Under the pieces are notes generated by a model. It saw only the letters and a program-made list of their open reading frames with translations. It was not told the origin of the DNA and ran no database searches. Positions 1 through 9,471 of a stretch of DNA of 64,000 nucleotides are shown here, one piece after another; positions within the stretch are counted from its first letter, which is position 1, and each line of letters begins with the position of its first letter. The DNA is taken from contig OX578142.1 of NCBI GenBank assembly GCA_951213105.1, forward strand, positions 118,784,354 through 118,848,353, in the 5' to 3' direction. Both the position numbers and the translations under genes were made by a program. Origin of the DNA: Amaurobius ferox. Its lineage: Eukaryota > Arthropoda > Arachnida > Araneae > Amaurobiidae.

Positions 1-556
1 CACGTTTCGAGACCTCTAGAATACGAAAAAACCATTTTTAGCATGACGTCTGTGTGTGTGTCTGTGTGTCTGTCTATCTGTGCAGATTTTGTATCCACTC
101 TAACTAAAAAACTAATGGACCGAATTTCTCAAAATTTGGTAGGTAAGTCACTTGTGAGCGAGTTTGATGCTGATTAGTTTTGGGTACTATTTGGAATAAA
201 AGAACCCGCCTTTTTCTTGCGAAATGTCCCGCAAAAGCTTGTATCCACTCTAACTGAAAAACTAATAGACCGAATTTCACAAAATTCGATAGATGAGTCA
301 CTTGTGGGATACCCTGGTGCTGATTAGATTTTGGTGCGATTCGGAAAAAAATAACCTGTTTTTTTTTTTGCAAAATGGCCCGCAAAAATCGTCAAAATCT
401 AAACTAAAGAACTATGTATACTCAAATATATCCATTAAATGCTCGTTGAATACGTAATATTCAACGACGAAAAGAATAAGACCAACCCTTTCACACTAGA
501 ACTAGCCGTTCTCGAGATATTTTAGTTTTTCGTATTTTCTCTACGCCACCTTTGAA
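1..556 (-). mobile_element. Family C hairpin-ended element, truncated
   Basis: Reverse-orientation copy of an interspersed element also seen at 31.7, 33.3 and 51.3 kb. Recognisable parts are the (GT)n tract near 50-80, the motif that in plus orientation reads like 'aattttgtgaaatttggtc' (repeated twice here), and the 'tctcgagatatttt' segment near 515. The hairpin end lies beyond the left edge of the window. The other end is cut off where a family A element starts at 562. It has no coding capacity. The class is unknown; its hairpin termini would suit a non-autonomous rolling-circle-like or foldback element. Confidence 0.6.
90..383. repeat. Tandem duplication inside the family C copy
   Basis: A segment beginning 'ttgtatccactctaact' at about 90 recurs at about 238, a spacing near 148 bp. 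Both halves continue through the same 'gatgctgattag' and 'gcaaaatg(t/g)cccgc' landmarks. Other C copies contain this segment once, so this is a copy-specific tandem duplication. Confidence 0.6.
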
Positions 557-561
557 AAAAA

Positions 562-1118
562 TCTGATGTGAGCAACACATGACTTCCCTTATATAATGCA
601 ATGAATTTACTACTTTTACAGTAAAAAAAGTAGGTTTTTCTTATAGTAAATACTTATATTCTTTCCAAGATATTGAATTTTCGACAATTAGTCGTCACTT
701 TCATTGATTTAGCGTCATTTTAATCCATTCGGCGAGATATTCATTAATTTTACAACATTTCAAAAAGTCGCCAAGTTGGCGACATTCCGGCAAATTCGTC
801 GCCGACGGAGAAATAAGTTATTCTTATAACAGATAAATGACTATTGGCGTTCAAATACAAAAGTATTACTCGAAGCATCTTTTCTCATGAATGGAACGAG
901 CTAGATCCACGAGAATGATGTCACTCAATTTATCGCATGGTATTACATATGGAAAGTGAACATGTTTCTCAATAGGAAATCTATTTTTTTTATTTTATAT
1001 GACTTTTTGATAATTTTTTTGAAAAATGTGAAATATCTCAAGAACGGTTCATGTTAGCGTTCTAAATTTTATGTTAATCGTTTTCTAATGAAAAATTACA
1101 TTTAAACTATTATATATT
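562..1118 (+). mobile_element. Family A element, 5' part
   Basis: Begins with the family start 'tctgatgtgagcaacacatg', which itself folds (atgtg/cacat). It then follows the usual order: 'cattatataatgcaatgaat'-like segment, runs of 'gccaagttggcgac', and 'ctagatccacgag'. It stops abruptly at about 1118 where family D begins, so the (GT)n tract and terminal palindrome are missing. No coding capacity is seen. Confidence 0.6.
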
Positions 1119-1410
1119 ACTTTCGGCTAAAAAAAAACGAACTTTCGTTCTTAAATTATCGCATCGTAAAAAATACCGACTATTTCGACTAATAATTTAC
1201 ATTTTTAAAAAGCTCTAACATCAGGCAGTCTTACCAGCCCAATCTGGTCAAGAAATAATTATAAATAGAAGTCCGATCCTGATTTTAAAGGAGCAATGAT
1301 TTTAAATTTCTCGAGGAATTCTCGGGAAAATTCCGATTTTTGACCGACATGCACGCGCAGAAATGGAGGGGACGTCACGGTGTTTCCATGGAGATAAAAA
1401 TCAATAAGAA
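1117..1410 (+). repeat. Family D repeat, partial copy 1
   Basis: Corresponds to the stretch at 3300-3600: 'aacgaactttcgtt', 'cgactaataatttacatttt', 'catcaggcagtctta' and 'ggggacgtcacggt' occur in the same order. It is GC-richer than the surrounding DNA near its end. It is not coding. Confidence 0.6.
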
Positions 1411-2540
1411 GAAAGTCTGTGTGTATGTCTTATACACGCGCGTCGGAGAGCTACGAAATTTGGCAATCGGAGGCCCAAAGGGTGGGTGGAAAGGTGAGAT
1501 GTGAAAACCGATTTTTAAAATTTGAATTATTTTTTTGTTATTTCATGTTTCATGCGATTTCGACCGTTGTATTCCATTTTCCCCCTTTTTTCTACACCAT
1601 CCAGACGTCGTAGAAATAAACAAAGCACACGACCGGAAAGAGCAGACAATTGCAAGTAAAAATATATCAATTTCAAATCTCAGGGACAAATTCTAATATT
1701 TCTTAAAGATTTTAAAACAAAAGTCACTTTCGACTCAAAAAGGCGGACTTTCGTTTTTAAATCCTCTCATCGGAAAAAGTACCGGCAACTTCGACTAATA
1801 ATTTACATTTTTAGTAAGCTCAAACATCAGGTATTCTTACAAGCCCAATCTGGCCAAAAAATATGAAAATGTAGCTGCAGAATCCCGATTTTAAGAATTT
1901 CCGAATTTCAATTTCTCGGCCGCAAGCCGGCAAAATAAGTTTTTCTCCCATGTCCGCGCAGGCGCACTGCGCGCGGCATTTCCATGGAGTTTGTGCATCG
2001 GGTTAAAAAATTATATGATATTTTAATTGATGAAATTAAGAGCTTAGTATATGGTCATTATAAAATTTAAATGATTCAATTAGGGTGGATTGAATAGTGG
2101 TGATGTATTGTATACATCGGGTGGTGGTAACAGTATACAGTGTGAAATTATTATATTTATATGAAATTATTATATTTGTATTTTAAATGATGGAACTATA
2201 TGGATTTTTTTAATGGATATTTTAATTTATAGATATTTTAAATGGATATTTTAATTTTATGGATATTTTAAATGCTGGAACGATGGAAAGATGAAATGAG
2301 GATATTTTAAATGATATTACGTTATATTTTAAATGATGGAATTAAGAGCTTAGCATATGGTCATTATAAAATTTAAATGATTGAATTATGGTTTATACGA
2401 TTTTTGGCCTAGGGACAATTAAAAACCGAATTAGTGTTTGCCCTTTATAAGGTTTTTGGCTCATTATGCTGGATTGAATTGTGGCGATGTATTGTTTACA
2501 TCGGGTGGTGGTTGTGACCACAATGAAAAAATTTAAACAC
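1411..2540 (+). repeat. Family D repeat, copy 2
   Basis: Runs from 'gtctgtgtgtatgtcttata' through 'agctacgaaatttggcaatc', 'ccaccatccagacgtcgtag' and 'ttccatggagtttgtgcat' to a tail ending near 'tgtattgtttacatcgggtg'. The tail segment 'agcttagcatatggtcatta' occurs twice (about 2040 and 2345). The layout matches 3000-4080 over more than 1 kb. The 64-codon frame at 1419 is not conserved in the other copy, so I do not call it a gene. Confidence 0.6.
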
Positions 2541-2660
2541 TGAAGAAATAAAAAAGTAAACAAAAAGAAAGTTATAGAGATTGTTGCGGTGCCTTAAAAT
2601 TTCATTATTAGTTTTAACGTCATTAAACTAAACCGAACATTGTTAACTCTACGGGGTTGA
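2517..2660 (+). repeat. Block duplicated at 5549-5694, just upstream of a SINE
   Basis: The sequence from 'gaccacaatgaaaaaa' to 'tcattattagttttaacgtc' recurs at 5549-5694 with few differences, and both copies run straight into a SINE head. The SINE therefore sat in this block before the block was copied. The two SINEs (2661 and 5695) are not independent insertions. Confidence 0.7.
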
Positions 2661-2920
2661 GAGAGCGGTAGCCCAGTGTTTATCGCGCGGGAATTGCACC
2701 CGGTAAGCCCGGGTTCGATTCCTGCCACTGCCAAATCTGCCGCCGTGTTCACACGGAGTACGATCACGTTAAGCATGTGGGTCCGTAAGTCCGTCCGAGA
2801 GGTTGTTGGTAGGGGAAGCATGGTACGGTCCCTGTGAATGCCTCCCCCACTGGGTTCCGGTCTAAATTGGGTGGCACTTCCTGGCTATCCAAATAGTTAC
2901 CTTACACCTTCCTGGTAGGT
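2661..2920 (+). mobile_element. tRNA-derived SINE (copy S1)
   Basis: The head is tRNA-like, with an A-box-like 'ggtagcccagtg' and a B box 'gggttcgattcc' at about 2709. It is followed by a GC-rich body ('gccgccgtgttcacacggag', 'catgtgggtccgtaagtcc', 'actgggttccggtctaaatt') and ends near 'cttacaccttcctggtaggt'. The same head and body occur at 5695, 8971, 12123/13148, 28243, 32360 and 57621. A pol III-transcribed, LINE-mobilised SINE is the obvious class. The (CAA)n tail is missing here. Frames through it on either strand are not genes. Confidence 0.85.
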
Positions 2921-2999
2921 TGCTCCAGCGAGTTTGCCACAGTCAGAATTTTCAAGGGTAGAGAACAGGCTGGTCGCCGAAGGCGGATAGTAAATAATA

Positions 3000-4080
3000 A
3001 AAGGCAATGTCTGTCTATCTTATACACTATAGGCTCAGCGACCGCGCGTCGCAAAGCTACGAAATTTTGCAATCGGAGACCCGAAGTGGTGGGAAGGGGA
3101 CACGTGAAAATCAATTTTTAAAATTTGAATTATTTTTTTTGTTATTTAATATTTTATGTGATTTCGACCGTTTTTTTTCCCCTTTTGCCCTTTTTTCTCC
3201 ACCATCCAGACGTCGTAGAAATGAAACAAATCACACGACCGGAAAGAGCAGACAATTGTGAGTAAAAACAAGGGGACAAATTCTAATATGTTTTAAAGTT
3301 TTTAAAACGAAAGTCACTTTCGGCTCAAAAAAACGAACTTTCGTTTTTAAATCCTCGCGTTGGGAAAAGTTCCGTGATTCTCGACTAATAATTTACATTT
3401 TTCGAAAGCTCAAACATCAGGCATTCTTAAAAGCCCAATCTGGTCAAGAAATAATTAAAATGGCCGCTCGATCGGGATTTTAAAGAAGTAATGATTTTAA
3501 ATTTCTCGGCGAATTCTCGCGAAGTTCCGATTTTTCTCCCATATACGCTCGCAGCCTCACGGGAGGTGGAGGGGACGTCACGGTGGTTCCATGGAGATTG
3601 TGCATAGGATTAGAAAATTAAGGGATATTTTAAATGATGGAATTAAGAACTTAGCATATGGTCATTATAAAATTTAAATGATTGAATTGGATATTTTATT
3701 TTTATAGATATTTTAAATGATAGAACGATGGAACGATGGAATGAGGATATTTTAAATGGTATTACGTTATATTTTAAATGATGGAATTAAGAGCTTAGCA
3801 TATAGTCATTATAAAATTTAAATGATTCACTTGTGGTCTGTACGGTTTTTGGCCAACGGACAATTAAAAACCGAATTAGTGTTTGCTTTATATAAGATTT
3901 TTGGCTCATTATGCTGGATTGAATTGTGGCGATGTATTGTTTACATCAGGTGGTGGTTGGGACGGCTGTGGTTAGGCTGCCTGCATGTGCGGTTGCGGAT
4001 GGAGTTGTAGTAGGAAACCTGCAAGTGGACTTCCGTCAAATTAGTCGGACGGTTGTCTTCCGGTGAAAAGTAGCGTTATA
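3000..4080 (+). repeat. Family D repeat, copy 3
   Basis: Same order of landmarks as 1411-2540, from 'gtctgtctatcttatacact' to 'gatgtattgtttacatcagg'. It then extends into a GC-richer segment, 3960-4080, whose inverted relative lies at 5401-5548. Frames at 3007 and 3822 are not maintained between copies. Confidence 0.6.
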
Positions 4081-4478
4081 TTCCGATTAGGTCGGGCTGA
4101 CTGCAATATACAAGTATAAGAAATTTTTATATATTTTTATATTCAAACCCCTTTTTATAGCTATGTTGTGTAATATATATTTAACTGTAGCTGTAATATA
4201 AGAATAAATACTTTAAAAAGTCATTGGACATATTATTCCAGCTAACATGTAATAATGAAAATAATTTCAATGAAATCAAAGCCCCCTCCCCCAATTCCCT
4301 CCTTCTATATGTATATAGGTGGGAAAAATTCCATTTTTCAAGATCTATTTTGATATTATATATGTATTGCTGAGATCTAAAAATAGTATATTTTTAATTT
4401 TTTATTTTTAAATATTTTCTTTCTTGATAAAGAAAAGTTATAAAATAATTATTTTTTATCTATAATGGGATTTTTTTA
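4081..4478. other. AT-rich interval without recognised feature
   Basis: Mostly A/T with a short C-rich patch near 4282 ('ccccctcccccaattccctc'). I see no gene, RNA or repeat shared with other parts of the window. Confidence 0.5.
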
Positions 4479-4745
4479 ATGATAAATTTAAAACATTACA
4501 CAAAAGGAATAGCAGGAAAAAATAATTTAAAATTCTTAAAACGTAAATTATTAAACATAATAAATAAGAGTAAATTATTAAATTATAAGAACAAATTTAA
4601 AAATGCTTTTGAAAAATATATTATTAAATATTATATTAGAATTCGTTTTAAATACTTACCGATGGGAAATCTTTTTACCACTTATGAAAAAAATAAAATT
4701 AATAACAAAAAAAAACATAATTTACTCAGTTTATTATATACATAA
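4479..4745 (+). other. Lys/Asn/Ile-rich open frame, doubtful gene
   Basis: An 88-codon frame with an ATG start and TAA stop. The protein is very basic and rich in Lys, Asn, Ile and Leu, with few other residues. In DNA this AT-rich, such a composition is expected by chance when A runs dominate one strand. It would also fit a gene fragment from an AT-rich organelle or endosymbiont. I recognise no domain, signal peptide or membrane segment. There is no splice-site or promoter evidence. I lean towards chance. Confidence 0.15.
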
Positions 4746-5109
4746 AAAATGAAAAACCGGTTTATAATTAAATCGTTTTTAAGAATATATTATTATATAT
4801 AATATTAAAAAAAATAGCTGCTTGTAATTGAATGGTTGAATATTATGAAATGGAAGAGAAAATTTGCTGAAAGATAAGTTAAGCATAATTGCGCAAATAT
4901 TTTATATTCTTCCTTCACAACTTTACATCTTTTTTCTGAGAAGGAGTAAAATGTCACTTGTATCTTTCTCTTATTCTTTTTCTTCAAAATAAAGCACACA
5001 CATGCAGGCCCGTGGAAAGCGAGGGGGGTAAGGGGCCTCTCCGGGCCCCTTCCCCTCATTTTTGTACCTAATTTTTCCTGTCCGGCCCGAGTTCCCCTGC
5101 ACACCGGGA

Positions 5110-5120
5110 GGGGGGGGGGG
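5110..5120. repeat. Poly-G run
   Basis: Eleven consecutive G residues after 'acaccgggag', inside a short GC-rich patch (about 5005-5130) that stands out from AT-rich flanks. Confidence 0.9.
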
Positions 5121-5400
5121 CTCCAGCTCGGGTCTATTAATTAGACAATTTTATGATCAAATAGTTCTTGTCAAGTTCCTTAAAAAGTTTGAAAAGATTA
5201 TTATACTTTATTTTCAGAAAAATAGAAGTGGAAAAGAGGAATTGCTCCATTCTTCAAGCTCTATTTTAAAGCTATATATACATTTGTAGGAGCTAGAAAC
5301 CGTAAAATTCGACTCTTTTATCGGTAATTTATTTTTAAATATATTTGAAGAATTACAATTTAAATAACACTGTCGTCTAACGTTAGTAAACGAAATATAA

Positions 5401-5548
5401 TTTGTTACCTTCCGCCGTAAGACAACAACTATCCGGTTAATTTGACGGTAGCCCGCTTGCAGATAGCTCAATGCGCGTCCGCACTTGAGGGCAGCCAAAT
5501 TACATCGTTTCCGCAACCGCACTTGCAGGTAGCCTAACCACTTCGGGT
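5401..5548 (-). repeat. Inverted relative of the end of family D
   Basis: In reverse complement this contains 'aggctacctgcaagtgcggt'-like sequence matching 3965-4065 ('aggctgcctgcatgtgcggt', then 'aaattagtcggacggttgtc'). It sits directly before the duplicated block at 5549, whereas near 2517 the same block follows family D directly. This looks like a rearranged D end. Confidence 0.5.
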
Positions 5549-5694
5549 AGGGACCACAATGAAAAAACTTAAACACTGAAGAAATAAAAAAGTAAATAAA
5601 AAGAAAGTTATGGAGATTGTCGCGGTGCCTTAAAATTTCATTATTAGTTTTAACGTCATTAAAGAACCAAACTATGTTCACTCCACGGGGTTGA
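5549..5694 (+). repeat. Second copy of the 2517-2660 block
   Basis: Matches 2517-2660 from 'gaccacaatgaaaaaa' onward and is again followed immediately by a SINE head. Confidence 0.7.
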
Positions 5695-5782
5695 GGGCGC
5701 GGCAGCCCAGTGGTTAGCGCGCGGGAATTGCACTCTGTAGGCCCGGGTTCGATTCTCGCCACTGCCAAAACTGCCGCCGTGT
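5695..5782 (+). mobile_element. tRNA-derived SINE (copy S2), 3' truncated
   Basis: Has the A-box-like 'ggcagcccagtggttagcg' and the B box 'gggttcgattc'. It breaks off after 'aactgccgccgtgtt', where family A sequence begins. Only the tRNA-like head and the first bases of the body remain. Confidence 0.8.
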
Positions 5783-5975
5783 TGCCAAATTAACGAAAAT
5801 CCTGCCAAATGAATGAAAATGACGCTAAATCCATGAAAATGACGACTAATTGACAAAAATTCAATATCTTGGAAAGAATATAATTATCTACTATAAGAAT
5901 AATCTATTTTTTTTACTGTAAATGTAGTAAATTCATTGCATTATATAAGGAAAGTCCCGTTCTGTCCACATCAGA
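5783..5975 (-). mobile_element. Family A element, 5' end remnant
   Basis: Contains 'gccaaatgaatgaaaatgac'-type short motifs, 'caatatcttggaaagaata', 'ctactataagaa', and ends with 'ctgtccacatcaga', the reverse complement of the family start. About 190 bp of the element is left. Confidence 0.6.
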
Positions 5976-7254
5976 TTTTTTTATTTGTGCTTATTAACGA
6001 TGCTCTAGTTTTCTCTGTCTTTATGATAGTTTGAAACTCTGCTTCGGTCGTTCACGTGGTTGGGGTTAGTGTTAATGCAAAAGTATTTCTCTAGATAAAC
6101 TTAATAAGTTCACTTACAACCAAAAATTACGAAAACATTTATTTTTGCGCCATTTCGTTATTTAGCTAAAAGATTCATTAATTTGTCTTATTTTGTCAGC
6201 AAATGTAAAATACAGAAATATTCTATAATATTGATGGCTAATTATGTTATTTAGTTTATACAGTAGATCGATCGCTATATCAAGGGTTTAATTAAGAAAT
6301 CGAAAAATAGTGTAGTTTTTCCTTAATACAATTATTTATAGCAAAGATGCAGTACCTTTATTCATATACTAATGCAATAAAATTTCCTTTTTAGGAGTTA
6401 ATCTATAGGTCATAAGATCAATTTTGCACTCGTCTTAATTACTGTACACCCAGTTCCAAATTAAAAGAAATGCATTAAATACGTTTTTCATTTTTGGGCA
6501 AACAAGGATAAAATAAAAACATGCATGACTGTTTAATTAGAAAATAAATTCGTTTAATTCAAAAACGATGGTTTTGGGTTGACTCCTTCTGCTATAAATT
6601 TCACAGAAATGTATTTCGTTAATATAATTTTCCTTTGCATTCATAAATAATATGGCTTTCTAATTATCTTAACGTTATTTGTAAATTTTAAAATCTAAGT
6701 TGTAGTATAAAACATATATGTGGAACCTTTCGTATAAATAAAAATTCTAAGTTAAGCCAATAAGCCTTATTTCTCGATAAGTGATATAAATATTTGGTGA
6801 AATAAATTCTTATATTTTGAATTATATTTCACAATGCTCTTTAATCAGGTCTAATTAGCAGTTATTTTGAAATTTGATTTCATTTCTTTGGATCTTGTTT
6901 ATTCAAATTTTCAATTTTATTTTAAGAGATTTAGGCAAGATTATTTATTAAATATAACCGAAAATAATTGAAATTTTCTATTGAATTTGTAATTCAATAA
7001 TTATGTTCTCTAATTTAGTAATTACGCACACGTTATTATTATATTAATATAACTCAGTAATCATATTATTAGGAAAAAGTACAAATTAGTAATCATATTA
7101 TTAGGAAGAAGCACAGTTATTAATCATATTATTAGAAAGTAATATTATTTAGTAATGTTTAATTAATATATACTGTGTAGGTAAATGCATTTGGACACAT
7201 AGAATTGATTAATCGAAATCATTATATGGTCGGCATACCTTTGGACATAATGAC
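5976..7254. other. AT-rich interval without recognised feature
   Basis: I see no gene or copy of the interspersed families. Short phrases of the type 'agtaatcatattattaggaa' recur two or three times near 7050-7140, a minor local tandem duplication. Confidence 0.5.
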
Positions 7255-7840
7255 TGCAGCGATAGTTTCATACTGCCCATGAAATGCCGGATAAAATTGA
7301 TTGATAAAATTGACGGATGATTTCTTGCTGTCCATGAAATGCCGGATAAAATATATTCATGAAACTGGCGGATGACTTCATGCCGCCTATGAAATGCCGG
7401 ATGGGATTGATTGATCAAATTGATGGATCATTTCATGCAACCCATGAAATACCAGATGGAATTTAAAAATGAAATTGGTGGATGATTCCGCGCTGTCTTT
7501 AAAATGCCGGATGAAATTGATTCATGAAATTCACGGATGATTTCATGCTGCCCATGAAATGCCGGATGGAATTGATTGATGAAAGTGAAGGATGATTTCT
7601 TGCTGTCCATGAAATGCCGGATAACATCTATTCAAATAACTGGCCGATGATTTCATACCGCCTTGGAAATGCCGGATGGGATTGATTGATTAAATTGATG
7701 GGTGATTTCATGCAGCCCATGAAAAACCCGATGAAATTTATTCATGAAATTGGCAGACGATTATATGCTCTCTTTAAAATGCCGGATAAAATCGGTTGAT
7801 GAAATTGATGATTTCACATGCTGCTCATGAAATGCCTTAA
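7255..7840. repeat. 55-bp satellite with five-monomer higher-order repeat
   Basis: The landmark 'catgaaatgccgg' or a variant recurs at about 7276, 7331, 7386, 7441, 7496, 7551, 7606, 7661, 7716, 7770 and 7824, a near-constant 55-bp period. Monomers five apart resemble each other more than neighbours do. For example, those at 7331 and 7606 share 'at.tattca..' and those at 7386 and 7661 share 'gatgggattgattgat'. The monomers before 7496 and 7770 both end in a 'ctttaaaatgccgg' variant. This gives a 275-bp higher-order unit, a little over two copies. Frames through it (7209, 7428) shift because 55 is not a multiple of 3. Confidence 0.85.
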
Positions 7841-8198
7841 GGTTTGTGTAAACATTCCTTTAAAAAATTATGCCAGACCTGCCGTAGAACGATAAAAGTT
7901 ATACTTTTTACAAACTTTCGTGAATATATTTTATTATTGAATTTAATAAATAATTCCGTTTATGAATTAGAAAGCTAATGTCTATCATTCTAGTATTCGA
8001 ACAAATTAGTGGATCGAGACAAGATAAAAGTTTTTTAATTAAACGTTATAAAACTTGGATATTATTGTTTCAATGGTGTTACGTTATAAAGCCATAAATT
8101 ATTCCACGGAGAACTTGTTCGATTCGAGATACATAAGTTCTCTGAAGAAGTTCTGGCTTTGATATCTTAATTCCTTAAAAGTTGTGAATTTTCAAATA

Positions 8199-8800
8199 AT
8201 CCTAATATAATCCAACACCTTCCAAAATGCTTATTACTCCAAACATATCTTCTGCTTTTACACTTTTGAAATAGTTTTCTATTTCAAAATATTTAATGTA
8301 CTTTTTAAATAAAAAAGTAGTGAATTCCAGATCTGAAAAAGTTGCCAGAATAAATTCTCCACTATTCATCCGTACCATCACATTTCTACAATTTAATGCA
8401 CTTTCGTTGATTGGATCCATCTTGGCTCTTTCCTAGTATAATTCATTTTTTGCCTTTGAAATTTTCCCAGGACCACTCTCGGTCCAACTAGTAAATGTCA
8501 TCTTCCATCGATAAAAAGTCCGTAGCATTCAATGGACATAGATTCGAAAGGCTTTTTGTGCAAGCAAGAATGAAAAATATAGCAAAGAGCTGATGCGCCT
8601 GTATTTTGAGGAACTCTATTTACAAAACGGTTTGTGAAATATAAATATATATTCTATCTTTATTGACATACCTGAGTTAGAAATGACTTTTCCAGATGTG
8701 GAAATGCTTTAGAAATTATTTTTTGTGACACATGCAACGCATTTAGAAGATTCAAATACTATTTGGAGATATGTTCTAATAAATATTTTTTATAATTTCA
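8199..8800 (-). pseudogene. Family E copy 1: decayed small-protein gene fragment
   Basis: On the minus strand an upstream part (about 8600-8800) aligns with the four other E copies. A part resembling a secretory leader (about 8555-8600, 'tttttcattcttgcttgc') has lost the ATG seen in copies 2 and 5 (ATG to ACA). Downstream lies a 72-codon frame, 8202-8420, whose first half matches translated segments of the 19.4-kb copy (shared 'SAL.C.N.MV..NS.EFIL' spacing). This frame is the longest surviving coding piece of the family. I do not recognise the family. Confidence 0.4.
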
Positions 8801-8957
8801 ATCTGTTTAAAATAAAAAGTATTTTATTAAAATATATATTATGTTTAAAATATATTTAAAAATTTTTAAAAGCTGTATTATACTGTATTGTATCTGTATT
8901 ATAAACGAATATGCATCAATTATTATTAGCTTTAACACAAAATAGCATATTGTTTTA

Positions 8958-8970
8958 CACATTTTGACTC
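8958..8970 (+). repeat. Target-site duplication, left, of SINE dimer
   Basis: The 13 bases 'cacattttgactc' directly precede the SINE and recur directly after its (CAA)n tail at 9459-9471. Confidence 0.85.
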
Positions 8971-9458
8971 GGGGGTGGTAGCCCAGTGGTTAGCGCGCTG
9001 GGATTGCACTCGGTAGGCCCGGGTTCGATTCCAGCCACTACCAAAACTGCCGCCGTGTACGCGCGGAGTATGATCACATTAAACATGTGGGTCCGTAAGT
9101 CCTTCCGAGAGGTTGGTGGTAGGGGAAGGAGGGCACGGTCCCCCACTGGGTTCCGGTCTAAATTGGGTGGCACTTCCCGGCCGTCCAAACAGTTACCTTA
9201 CACCTTTCTGGTAGGTCGGACGGTCTGGGTCTCAACGCTGCCACAACTGCCGCCGTGTTCATGCGGAGTACGATCACGTTAAACATGTGGGTCCGAAAGT
9301 CCTTCCGAAAGGTTGGTGGTTGGGGAAGGAGGGTACGGTCCCTGTGGATGCCTCCCCCACTGGGTTCCGGTCTAAATTGGGAGGCACTTCCCGGCCGTCC
9401 AAACAGTTACCTTACAACTTTCTGGTAGGTCAGACGATATGGGTCTCAACAACAACAG
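8971..9458 (+). mobile_element. SINE with one tRNA head and two bodies (copy S3)
   Basis: The head (A-box-like 'ggtagcccagtggttagcg' and B box 'gggttcgattcc') and a complete body run to 'gacggtctgggtctcaac'. A second body then starts without a head at 'gctgccacaactgccgccg' (about 9238) and ends in 'ggtctcaacaacaacag'. The first body lacks the phrase 'ggtccctgtggatgcctc' partly retained in the second ('cacggtcccccactggg' against 'cggtccctgtggatgcctcc'). A 13-bp target duplication flanks the whole thing, so both bodies entered together as one transcript-derived unit. Frames at 8955, 8986 and 9287 are shadows of the repeat. Confidence 0.9.
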
Positions 9459-9471
9459 CACATTTTGACTC
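9459..9471 (+). repeat. Target-site duplication, right, of SINE dimer
   Basis: Matches 8958-8970 exactly over 13 bases. Confidence 0.85.

Noticed and set aside
2661..2740. True tRNA gene
   Set aside because: A and B boxes are present, but the acceptor stem does not close and the sequence continues into a shared SINE body seen at several loci.
5214..5768. 184-codon minus-strand frame, the longest in the window
   Set aside because: It reads through a SINE head, a duplicated block and an inverted family D end, three unrelated repeats. There is no domain or start context.
7209..7610. Coding repeat protein in the satellite
   Set aside because: The 55-bp period changes frame at each monomer, and the two frames are only locally open.
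7255..7840. CRISPR array
   Set aside because: Repeats are contiguous without unique spacers and diverged, in a eukaryotic context. It is a satellite.
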